Assembly: GCA_028692395.1 (NCBI GenBank)
Contig: JAQUXP010000010.1
Coordinates: 1 to 64,000, forward strand
Origin: Lachnospiraceae bacterium
GTDB lineage: Bacteria; Bacillota; Clostridia; Lachnospirales; Lachnospiraceae
Length of the DNA: 64,000 nt
Reading direction: 5' to 3'
Below the pieces are notes generated by a model, which was given only the letters and a program-made list of their open reading frames with translations, did no database searches and was not told where the DNA came from. Position numbers and translations under genes: made by a program. Shown here in pieces: positions 45,675 through 52,593 of the stretch. Within the stretch, counting starts at the first letter, position 1, and every line of letters starts with the position of its first letter.

Positions 45675-46694
45675 ATGAATATTATCGTAACTGGTGGAGC
45701 AGGATTTATAGGAAGTAACTTTGTTTTTCATATGTTAAAGAAATATCCGGACTACCGCATCGTTTGTCTGGACTGCCTGACTTATGCAGGAAACCTTTCC
45801 ACACTGGAGCCAGTCATGGACAACCCGAATTTCCGTTTTGTAAAGATCAGCATCACAGACCGTGATGCAGTAAACAAGCTTTTCGAGGAAGAGCATCCGG
45901 ACATGGTTGTAAACTTCGCAGCAGAAAGCCACGTTGACCGTTCTATCGAGAATCCACAGGTATTTCTGGACACTAACATCATCGGAACCTCTGTACTGAT
46001 GGATGCCTGCCGCAAATACGGCATCAAACGTTATCATCAGGTATCTACCGATGAAGTATACGGAGATCTGCCACTCGACCGCCCGGACCTGTTCTTCACA
46101 GAAGAGACACCGATCCACACCAGCAGCCCGTACAGCTCTTCTAAAGCAGGTGCTGATCTTCTGGTTCTTGCTTACCACAGAACCTACGGTCTGCCTGTAA
46201 CCATCAGCAGATGCTCCAACAACTACGGTCCTTATCATTTCCCGGAAAAACTGATTCCGCTGATGATTGCCAATGCACTGGCTGACAAACCTCTTCCGGT
46301 TTATGGCGAAGGCTTAAATGTCCGTGACTGGCTCTATGTAGAAGATCACTGCAAAGCCATCGATCTGATTATTCACAACGGCCGTGTCGGTGAAGTCTAT
46401 AATGTAGGCGGACACAATGAGATGAAGAATATCGATATTGTTAAGATCATCTGTAAAGCGCTTGATAAACCAGAAAGCCTGATCACCTACGTGACAGACC
46501 GTAAAGGTCATGATATGCGTTATGCCATCGACCCAACCAAGATTCACAACGAACTGGGCTGGCTGCCGGAAACTAAGTTTGAAGACGGTATCAAGAAAAC
46601 TATTCAGTGGTATCTGGATCATAAAGAATGGTGGGAAACCATCATTTCCGGAGAATATCAGAACTACTATGATAAAATGTACACCAATCGCTAG
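45675..46694 (+). CDS. rmlB: dTDP-glucose 4,6-dehydratase
   Basis: A 339-aa extended short-chain dehydrogenase. NAD-binding TGGAGFIGSNFV, the catalytic TDEVYGDL and SPYSSSKAGADLL (Tyr-x3-Lys), and ISRCSNNYGPYHFPEKLIP are all present. It makes dTDP-4-keto-6-deoxyglucose for rhamnose. RBS AAAGGAG. It is followed by rmlD 9 nt later. rmlA and rmlC are not in the window. Confidence 0.96.
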   Translation: MNIIVTGGAGFIGSNFVFHMLKKYPDYRIVCLDCLTYAGNLSTLEPVMDNPNFRFVKISITDRDAVNKLFEEEHPDMVVNFAAESHVDRSIENPQVFLDTNIIGTSVLMDACRKYGIKRYHQVSTDEVYGDLPLDRPDLFFTEETPIHTSSPYSSSKAGADLLVLAYHRTYGLPVTISRCSNNYGPYHFPEKLIPLMIANALADKPLPVYGEGLNVRDWLYVEDHCKAIDLIIHNGRVGEVYNVGGHNEMKNIDIVKIICKALDKPESLITYVTDRKGHDMRYAIDPTKIHNELGWLPETKFEDGIKKTIQWYLDHKEWWETIISGEYQNYYDKMYTNR

Positions 46695-46703
46695 GAGGAC
46701 ATT

Positions 46704-47645
46704 ATGAAGGTATTAGTAACAGGAGTTGGCGGTCAGCTGGGACATGATGTTATGAATGAACTGGCAAAACGCGGACATGAAGGTATCGGAAGCGATATCG
46801 CACCGACATACAGTGGAATCCAGGATGGTTCTGCTGTCACTACGATGCCTTATGTTGCTATGGATATCACAGATAAAGCCTCTGTAGAGGCAATCATTAC
46901 AGGTGCCCGGCCGGACGCAGTGATTCACTGCGCTGCCTGGACAGCTGTGGATGCCGCAGAGGATGAGGATAAGCAGGCAAAGGTTCATCAGGTAAACGTA
47001 GTCGGAACGGAAAATATCGCTCTGACCTGCAAATCCATGGATATCAAGATGCTGTATCTCTCCACCGATTATGTATTCAACGGTCTTGGAACTGCCCCCT
47101 GGGAGCCGGACTGCAAGGAATACGCCCCGCTGAATGTATATGGACAAACAAAACTGGACGGCGAGCTGGCCGTATCCAGAAACTTAAGTAAATACTTCAT
47201 TGTCCGCATCGCATGGGTATTCGGCAAAAATGGCAAGAACTTTATCAAGACCATGTTAAATGTTGCAAAAGCTCACGATCACATCAAGGTTGTAAATGAC
47301 CAGATCGGTACACCAACCTATACCTTTGATCTTGCGAAGCTTCTGGTAGACATGATTGAGACAGAAAAATACGGCTATTATCATGCAACCAATGAAGGTG
47401 GTTATATCAGCTGGTATGATTTCACTAAAGAAATCTTCCGCCAGGCTGTGGAAAAAGGCCATCCGGAATATGCTGAAGATAAAGTGATCGTAGCACCGGT
47501 AACCACCGAAGAATACGGTGTTTCCAAAGCTGCCCGTCCTTTCAACAGCCGCCTGGACAAATCCAAGCTTCCTGCAAATGGCTTCACTCCTCTTCCAGAC
47601 TGGAAGGACGCACTGAGCCGTTATCTGGACGAACTGGAATTCTAA
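46704..47645 (+). CDS. rmlD: dTDP-4-dehydrorhamnose reductase
   Basis: A 313-aa RmlD: NADP-binding TGVGGQLGHDVM, STDYVFNG, YGQTKLDGE (Tyr-x3-Lys) and RIAWVFGKNGKNF. It carries out the last step to dTDP-L-rhamnose for cell-wall polysaccharides. RBS TAGGAGGA, 9 nt after rmlB. A long hairpin follows. Confidence 0.95.
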   Translation: MKVLVTGVGGQLGHDVMNELAKRGHEGIGSDIAPTYSGIQDGSAVTTMPYVAMDITDKASVEAIITGARPDAVIHCAAWTAVDAAEDEDKQAKVHQVNVVGTENIALTCKSMDIKMLYLSTDYVFNGLGTAPWEPDCKEYAPLNVYGQTKLDGELAVSRNLSKYFIVRIAWVFGKNGKNFIKTMLNVAKAHDHIKVVNDQIGTPTYTFDLAKLLVDMIETEKYGYYHATNEGGYISWYDFTKEIFRQAVEKGHPEYAEDKVIVAPVTTEEYGVSKAARPFNSRLDKSKLPANGFTPLPDWKDALSRYLDELEF

Positions 47646-47717
47646 CAACTTTTATACTTCGGTGGCTGGACGCTCCTTATAAGGGCAGAACACGGTTTCG
47701 AAGTCCAAGAGCATACG

Positions 47718-47819
47718 AAAAAGAATAGATTTTGCTAAAAACGTAAGTATCCAGCACAAACTCGTTTCACTCAAACAGTGTGCTGAATACTTACAACGCA
47801 AATTCTATTCTTTTTTTTT
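47718..47819. terminator. Long bidirectional hairpin terminator after rmlD
   Basis: About 100 nt folding into a long imperfect stem. AAAAAGAATAGATTTTGC on the left pairs with GCAAATTCTATTCTTTTT on the right, and AAGTATCCAGCAC pairs with GTGCTGAATACTT. A run of nine T ends it on the plus strand, and TTTTTC on the minus strand. It serves rmlD and the converging zinc-ribbon gene. Confidence 0.8.
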
Positions 47820-47837
47820 GTTTTATCGACAGCCTTT

Positions 47838-47948
47838 TCAAGTTTCTTTCGTTTCTTTGGCTTCTTTGATCTGCTGCTGGCAAGCCCAGCAGATCATGCT
47901 TCCTTCTGGCACGTAATTACCGCAGCACACGCAACGATCTACATCCAT
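47838..47948 (-). CDS. 36-aa zinc-ribbon protein
   Basis: Encodes 36 residues starting MDVDRCVCCGNYVPEG. A CxCC and CxxC pair (CVCC, then CWAC) forms a four- or five-cysteine zinc ribbon, followed by a charged helix KEAKETKET. RBS AGGAGG lies 10 nt before the ATG, and a terminator follows. Such mini zinc ribbons are frequent in Firmicutes chromosomes and phages. Function unknown. Confidence 0.8.
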   Translation of the reverse strand: MDVDRCVCCGNYVPEGSMICWACQQQIKEAKETKET

Positions 47949-48134
47949 AGGCAAGTACCTCCTGAAAAAGTATATGTAAAAACAGGAGCAGCTAGACTAA
48001 ATACTACTCGGAAAACGCACATTAAACACAAGATGTTCTTGTCAATGATTCCTGTTTTTGCAAATAAAAAAGGAAAAATCGGATATACTATTTGCGTTAC
48101 AGCACACAATCATTAACAGTTACAGGAGGCTTTT

Positions 48135-48320
48135 ATGGGACAGTTATCTGAAAAAGAACTATCACTTATCAATGATTCCCTCTGTGAAGAGGATCTGCTG
48201 GTCAAGAAATACCAGCTTCTTTCTCAGCAGTCTACGGACAGTGAGATGAGCAGCAAATTCCAGCAGATTTCACAAAGACATCAGAAACACTACAATTCTC
48301 TGTATTCCCTATTAGGCTAA
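48135..48320 (+). CDS. Small spore coat (CotF-like) protein
   Basis: A 61-aa helical protein (LSEKELSLINDSLCEEDLLV, then KFQQISQRHQKHYNSLYSLL). It matches the N-terminal ferritin-like helices of short CotF/YraG-type coat proteins. RBS ACAGGAGGC. It is 12 nt ahead of the next coat gene, making a two-gene sporulation unit. Expression by a mother-cell sigma factor is likely, but no promoter is assigned. Confidence 0.72.
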   Translation: MGQLSEKELSLINDSLCEEDLLVKKYQLLSQQSTDSEMSSKFQQISQRHQKHYNSLYSLLG

Positions 48321-48332
48321 GGAGGCTCACAC

Positions 48333-48611
48333 ATGAATCAGACAGCATATACTGAAAAAGAAATCCTGGGCGATGCCCTGGCAACTGCAAAATTCTCCAC
48401 CGACAACTACAATACCTTTTCTAATGAATGTGCTCACGAAAATGTGCGTTCTACCATGATGACGATCCTCAATGAGGAACATGACATCCAGGATGAAATC
48501 TTCCATATGATGTCATCCAAGGGATATTATCCCACACCTGCTGCTGAAGAAAGCAAGATCACAGAGACAAAACAGAAGCATAAAGCAGGGGTGCAAAACA
48601 CACTGGGGTAA
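48333..48611 (+). CDS. CotF family spore coat protein
   Basis: A 92-aa protein with the coat-protein pattern: YTEKEILGDALATAKFSTDN, YNTFSNECAHENVRSTMMTI, EEHDIQDEIFHMMSSKGYYP. This is the second half of the CotF fold, split from the preceding gene. RBS AAGGAGG. The C-terminus is polar and disordered. Confidence 0.82.
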   Translation: MNQTAYTEKEILGDALATAKFSTDNYNTFSNECAHENVRSTMMTILNEEHDIQDEIFHMMSSKGYYPTPAAEESKITETKQKHKAGVQNTLG

Positions 48612-48647
48612 CCCACCCTGGAAAGAACTCTTCTAAAATCATCAAAA

Positions 48648-48667
48648 GGGGCTGTTGCGACAGCCCC
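48648..48667. terminator. Hairpin after the coat genes
   Basis: Perfect 8-bp stem GGGGCTGT (48648-48655) with ACAGCCCC (48660-48667). On the minus strand it is followed by TTTTGATGATTTT. It also marks the left limit of the AT-rich cassette. Confidence 0.6.
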
Positions 48668-48727
48668 ATGTTTGTTTCACAAAATGTTTCTATTATAAAA
48701 ATATTCTTCTCCATCAAAGCACTCTCA

Positions 48728-49474
48728 CTATATCTCCCTATGATTTAGTCTCCAACATCCTAACATAGTCGAACTTCCTATAATTACTATACAGGAAAAG
48801 ACCACTTCACATATAATAGAAAGTGTCGGTTCATAAGTTGCTGCTCTTAAAGCGCAAATCCCAGGCCAAGAATTATAAAAGAATGATTGGGTACCTAATA
48901 TTCTATCTAAAAATTGTAATATTTGCGGTACAAACATTACAATCAGTACATCAACCGCAAATGCAATTCCAAAAGATTCTGTAAAAAATGAACAGCAAAC
49001 AAATATTGCAGTATATGCACATAAAGCAAACATCTGTAGAAAACAAAACGCAAAGAAACCGGAAAAGTTAAAGATTTGTGTTGGGTCGAATCCCCATTTG
49101 ACAGTTGCCACAATTCCATAAAAAACCAGGCTTATAGCATTGGCCGCAAGCATACCAATACAACACACAATCAATTTTGATATATAGAAATACGCCCTGC
49201 TATTCATGTGTGGAATAATCAATTTAATTCTAGCTGTCTGAAATTCCATTCCAATAAATTCTGCTATAAAAACTGCTATAGTAACAACCGGAATATTATC
49301 TCCCATGCGATCCAGAATAATACTTGCTCCACTCACTCCACGACTAAACTCATCTGGCGACTCTATAATAATATGTATTGATAAAGGAATAATCAGTATT
49401 AAAAATGCGAGACAAATAAAGAAAGATTTGCTTTTTATAGCCTTATATAGTTCTGCTCTTAACACACTATTCAC
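48728..49474 (-). CDS. ABC-2 type transporter permease
   Basis: A 248-aa membrane protein with six hydrophobic segments and the N-terminal LRAELYKAIKSKSFF entry typical of lantibiotic or bacitracin-type self-protection permeases. The GTG at 49474 is chosen because GGAGGAGA precedes it; the longer frame runs through the ATPase gene. It overlaps the ATPase gene by 8 nt. AT-rich codon use like the rest of the cassette. Partner of the ATPase, presumably exporting or expelling a peptide. Confidence 0.85.
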   Translation of the reverse strand: MNSVLRAELYKAIKSKSFFICLAFLILIIPLSIHIIIESPDEFSRGVSGASIILDRMGDNIPVVTIAVFIAEFIGMEFQTARIKLIIPHMNSRAYFYISKLIVCCIGMLAANAISLVFYGIVATVKWGFDPTQIFNFSGFFAFCFLQMFALCAYTAIFVCCSFFTESFGIAFAVDVLIVMFVPQILQFLDRILGTQSFFYNSWPGICALRAATYEPTLSIICEVVFSCIVIIGSSTMLGCWRLNHREI

Positions 49475-50381
49475 TTTTCGTCTCCTCCATAATCCGCCAA
49501 AAATAATCCTCGATTCCTTCTTCAAGTGGTGCTATTCTCTTGATACTAATTCCATGCTCCAGTAATTTAAAGTTAATTGTATTTAGGCAAGCTTGAGAAT
49601 TAATCTTATTCAATACAATTCTATGATTTTTTTCATCAATTCCATACTCTGATGGTTTAAGCTCACTTTTTAATATATCATTCGCTTTTGCTAAATCATC
49701 CACTTCCAGAAATACATTCTGTCTAGTACACAATAATTCCTCTTTTGTTATCTCCTTAATTAATTTTCCTGATTCCATAATTCCATATACATCAGAGATT
49801 TTTGATAGTTCATCCAGCATATGACTTGATATCATTATTGTCATTTTATTTTCCTTATTAAGTTTAAGTAATAATTCCCTGATTAGTCTAATACCTAACG
49901 GATCTAACCCATTCATTGGTTCATCAAGTATCAAAAATTCTGGTTCACCTATAAGGGTCAGCGCAATCATTAACCTTTGTTTCATGCCCAAAGAATATTT
50001 TTTAACTTTCTTACTCATGTCTGTTAGCCCAACCAGATTTAAATATTTTATAATGTTACTTCTATTATCTTTCCCCAAAAGTATTGCCTGCGCCATCATA
50101 TTTTCATATGCATTAAGGCCAGGATATAGTGTTGGAAAGTCTACACTAAACCCCACCTTTTTTAGTCCAGTAGATATACATTGTTCATGAAACAAGGAAA
50201 TACTTCCCTCTGTGGGTTTAACTAATCCACAAAGAAGTCTCATTAATGTAGTTTTTCCTGCACCATTCGTACCAATAAGCCCATAAATCTGTCCTTTTTT
50301 TATGGTTATCCTTACGTCATCCACCACACTTTTTATTCCATATTTTTTTGTTAAATTTTGTGTTTCTACAATAAGCTCCAT
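49467..50381 (-). CDS. ABC transporter ATP-binding protein, BcrA-like
   Basis: A 304-aa ATPase. Walker A is GTNGAGKTTLMRLLCG (about 38-53), signature YSLGMKQRLMIALTL, Walker B FLILDEPMNGLDP, and an H-loop in MISSHMLDEL. The C-terminal extension after about 220 is typical of peptide-antibiotic immunity transporters such as BcrA and LanF. The ATG at 50381 follows GGAGGTAAA; 11 upstream codons would run through the spacer. It starts 23 nt after the 55-aa peptide gene, so the peptide is a plausible substrate. Confidence 0.88.
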   Translation of the reverse strand: MELIVETQNLTKKYGIKSVVDDVRITIKKGQIYGLIGTNGAGKTTLMRLLCGLVKPTEGSISLFHEQCISTGLKKVGFSVDFPTLYPGLNAYENMMAQAILLGKDNRSNIIKYLNLVGLTDMSKKVKKYSLGMKQRLMIALTLIGEPEFLILDEPMNGLDPLGIRLIRELLLKLNKENKMTIMISSHMLDELSKISDVYGIMESGKLIKEITKEELLCTRQNVFLEVDDLAKANDILKSELKPSEYGIDEKNHRIVLNKINSQACLNTINFKLLEHGISIKRIAPLEEGIEDYFWRIMEETKSE

Positions 50382-50404
50382 TTTACCTCCACAATAAATT
50401 ATGC

Positions 50405-50572
50405 CTAAGCACACCCAAACCCTTTACATGCGCCACCGCAAGCAACACCTGTACTTCCAGATCCTGCACATTTTAACCCGCTGAGTTTGTATGTATCAAT
50501 TTCGCCTACCGTAGGACTTTCTTCTAATCCTTCTAATTCAATTTCCTCAAACATAATTTCATTATTATCCAT
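50405..50572 (-). CDS. 55-aa Cys/Gly-rich peptide, candidate RiPP or bacteriocin precursor
   Basis: A 55-residue ORF. Residues 1-33 are a strongly acidic leader (MFEEIELEGLEESP, then TVGEIDTYKLSGL). Residues 34-55 are a Gly/Ser/Cys-rich core (KCAGSGSTGVACGG, ACKGFGCA) with cysteines at 35, 45, 49 and 54. The ATG overlaps the stop of the small membrane-protein gene (TAATG), with AAGGAAGG upstream. It precedes a BcrA-type ABC exporter by 23 nt. Leader-core polarity plus the exporter is the classic layout of a ribosomal peptide. The core recalls thiazole/oxazole or Cys-bridged peptides, but no YcaO, LanB/M or radical SAM gene is in the window, so class and modification are open. Confidence 0.72.
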   Translation of the reverse strand: MDNNEIMFEEIELEGLEESPTVGEIDTYKLSGLKCAGSGSTGVACGGACKGFGCA

Positions 50573-50913
50573 TATTTTTTCCTTCCTTTATCTTTTACAT
50601 CAATTTTCACAACAATAAGCCAGAAACTTATTCCTATTGCTATTAATACCGCTATTAATGCTTCGCCAAGTTTTTTGTGCTTAAACCCCAAAAGCCCCAA
50701 AGCCAAAAAGAATCCTATGAAAAGTAAAGTTATTAAAAAACATATTCGTTGAAATATCCTTTTGCATTTTGAGGATGAGTCTTTATCCTTCTCAATAAAC
50801 CCTCGTGTACCGTTTGAAATTGTTATATCCGCAAAAAATTCAAGTGTGCCGTAAACGAATATTTTTAATAAATCCTTTAATAAATCAATCAGAGAGATTC
50901 CTTCTTTCTGCAC
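50572..50913 (-). CDS. Small membrane protein of the peptide cassette
   Basis: A 113-aa protein with an N-terminal amphipathic helix (LIDLLKDLLKIFVYGTLE), a soluble middle section, then two transmembrane helices (about 58-78 and 84-104) and a basic tail KDKGRKK. The GTG start has a weak site, and the frame is open back to the stop of the upstream pseudogene, so the start is uncertain. It is coupled to the 55-aa peptide gene by one base. It could be an immunity protein. No family recognised. Confidence 0.65.
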   Translation of the reverse strand: MQKEGISLIDLLKDLLKIFVYGTLEFFADITISNGTRGFIEKDKDSSSKCKRIFQRICFLITLLFIGFFLALGLLGFKHKKLGEALIAVLIAIGISFWLIVVKIDVKDKGRKK

Positions 50914-50943
50914 AAATATTTTCCATAGTTTTTCATAATATGC

Positions 50944-51439
50944 TTACTTTAATTCAAGAATATCCTGTTTAAAGGGTATTGCAAATTCTATCAAGCTATC
51001 AGAATCAGAGTTATTGTTTAATTCTTTACTTAAATCCACACAGCAAATTCTACAATTTGATGCTGTAGAAAAATAATATTTCCTATTTTCCTAGAACAAA
51101 TGGTAATAATAGTCCCACATTAACATCATAAAGTGATTCTCTTGTATCAAATTGTGAAAAGTATGGAAAAAACAATAACGCCCCCATTAATCCTTCTTGA
51201 TTCATTCCTTCGGTCAAAAAAGGTGTATTAAATCCGGAGATGTTCATGCCCACAGTAGCATAATCAACAGTTTGCCTGTTATTCTCTTTATTCTTTGTAA
51301 AAGACAATTTAATCTCATAATTGTGTGGAATAACAACTACTTTATTTGTGCTAATGTCTCCATACTCATCATATGTCCTGCCCAAGAAATGCTTTCCATC
51401 TGATGATCGGCAGGTAAAACTACTGCAACTTGCTTTCAT
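50944..51439 (-). pseudogene. Internally deleted Ntn hydrolase (choloylglycine hydrolase/linear amidase family)
   Basis: The first 118 codons match the N-terminus of the choloylglycine hydrolase/penicillin V acylase family: CSSFTCRSSDGKHFLGR, NKVVVIPHNYEI, LTEGMNQEGLMGALLFFP, LLLPFVLGK, then a stop. In another frame, starting straight after it, come RKYYFSTASNCRICCVDLSK and FAIPFKQDILELK, which match the C-terminus of the same family. About 170 middle residues are missing. The join sits in AGGAAAATAGGAAATA, a short direct repeat. RBS AAGGAGG and a MerR-type promoter remain. The intact enzyme would have hydrolysed an amide. Confidence 0.75.
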
Positions 51440-51491
51440 ACTTCTATCCTCCTTGTTTGAATTTGGCCTACGGCATATCCGACCTTATCCG

Positions 51492-51522
51492 AGCATAAAC
51501 TATACACTCGGTGTAAAGTCAA
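51492..51522 (-). promoter_or_regulatory. MerR-type promoter of the peptide cassette
   Basis: -35 TTGACT (51517-51522) and -10 TATGCT (51492-51497) are separated by 19 bp. The spacer holds the dyad TACAC-CGA-GTGTA (51503-51515). This geometry is typical of MerR-activated promoters, and a MerR gene lies immediately upstream. Confidence 0.82.
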
Positions 51523-51561
51523 TACCATAATTTAAAAATATAAGAGATGGTTTAGCGCAAT

Positions 51562-51590
51562 AAAAAAATGGGGATTTCTCCCCACTTTTT
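51562..51590. terminator. Terminator of the cassette MerR gene
   Basis: TGGGGA (51569-51574) with TCCCCA (51579-51584), extended by A/T pairs, and T-runs on both strands. Confidence 0.85.
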
Positions 51591-51617
51591 CTACTCCAGT
51601 ATAATAATTTTTTTACT

Positions 51618-52430
51618 TTAATCCTCAATTTTAATTGTAATCTGAGTAATATAATCTTCTTTACGTGATATGGCATATTCATTAAGACCTATCTCATATG
51701 CCTCTCCAATCAATTTAACTCCCTTTTTATCTGCAAAAGAAAATAGATATTTATAAAATTCCTCTATACGTTTCCACTCACCCTTGATATATCCACGAAT
51801 ATATTTACCCTTTTGCCTTATACTACATTCTGCTTTATTTAATTTTTTGTGAAGGGGTGTGTAAAATCCATCGTAATCATCAAAATTCCCACTCAGAATT
51901 TTTTCTAAAGAAATATAACTTCCACAGCCTACCTTGTACCCCTCCAAATCCCACGCACGTTTCAAATGATCCAATAATAATTCAATATTATAGTCATTAA
52001 AATTGCAAGGCGTTTTTAGTACATAGTTCTTCTCAAGTTCCACAAGCTCTATTTTACCATCTTCTATGCCGTTACAGAGTATCAATTGCTGTTTTTTTTC
52101 TTTCCAATATTTTTTTCTATCTTTCAAAATTCTAACTTCTCTATCTATTTCTTCGCATTTCTGATCTGCCAAATCTATAAAGCACTCTTGGCTTGGTTTG
52201 CTTATATAATTCTTAATTTCTTCAATGCTCATATTCAATTCTCTAAGCATAAGTATATTTTCTAACTCAATACTTTGCTCTAATGTATAATACCTGTATC
52301 CATTAACACCAACAGCATCTGGAGAAAAAATCCCCAATCTATGATAATAATGTAACGTTCTCTTATTCACTCCATTTAACTCTGCAAACTCAGATGTTGT
52401 CAAATATATTTTTTCTCTATCTATTCCCAT
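51618..52430 (-). CDS. MerR family regulator with GyrI-like effector domain
   Basis: A 270-aa activator. The N-terminal winged helix is YLTTSEFAELNGVNKRTLHY with GYRYYTLEQSIELENI, followed by a dimerisation coil (about 85-120). The C-terminal 150 residues resemble the BmrR/GyrI ligand-binding fold (GCGSYISLEKI, KYIRGYIKGEWKRIEEFY). Such proteins sense small, often toxic or hydrophobic ligands and activate efflux genes. AT-rich like the cassette. It has its own dyad-bearing promoter (52459-52488) and is the likely activator of the 51492-51522 promoter. Confidence 0.88.
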   Translation of the reverse strand: MGIDREKIYLTTSEFAELNGVNKRTLHYYHRLGIFSPDAVGVNGYRYYTLEQSIELENILMLRELNMSIEEIKNYISKPSQECFIDLADQKCEEIDREVRILKDRKKYWKEKKQQLILCNGIEDGKIELVELEKNYVLKTPCNFNDYNIELLLDHLKRAWDLEGYKVGCGSYISLEKILSGNFDDYDGFYTPLHKKLNKAECSIRQKGKYIRGYIKGEWKRIEEFYKYLFSFADKKGVKLIGEAYEIGLNEYAISRKEDYITQITIKIED

Positions 52431-52458
52431 TTTTCAATTCCTTATTGACTTTTCGCTA

Positions 52459-52488
52459 AGTATACCCTTTACAATACAAATTGTAAAG
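52459..52488 (-). promoter_or_regulatory. Promoter and dyad operator of the cassette MerR gene
   Basis: -35 TTTACA (52482-52487), 17-bp spacer, -10 TATACT (52459-52464). A perfect 9-bp inverted repeat CTTTACAAT (52467-52475) and ATTGTAAAG (52480-52488) fills the spacer and -35. Autoregulation is likely. Confidence 0.72.
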
Positions 52489-52518
52489 AAATAAAAAGGC
52501 AATTTAGTGGAGGGAAAA

Positions 52519-52593
52519 ATGAACGAACAAACCATATATTACAGTGATATGTCCCTTTCTTATATATTCCTCATCCGTTTCCAGATCTTGTGA
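52519..52593 (+). pseudogene. Truncated ORF remnant at the right end of the cassette
   Basis: GGAGGG at 52509-52514 precedes an ATG at 52519 that reads 24 codons (MNEQTIYYSDMS onward) and stops inside the 3' end of the converging superoxide dismutase gene. The good ribosome site with almost no coding length suggests a gene cut off where the cassette joins the host chromosome, near 52550. Confidence 0.35.

Noticed and set aside
45577-45678. 33-codon frame ending in an ATGA overlap with rmlB
   Set aside because: Its ATG lies inside the -10 box of the rmlB promoter, so it would not be on that transcript.
50405-50572. Metallothionein-like reading of the 55-aa Cys-rich peptide
   Set aside because: Only four cysteines, with an acidic leader and linkage to an ABC exporter; the leader/core layout fits a peptide precursor better, although it is not excluded.
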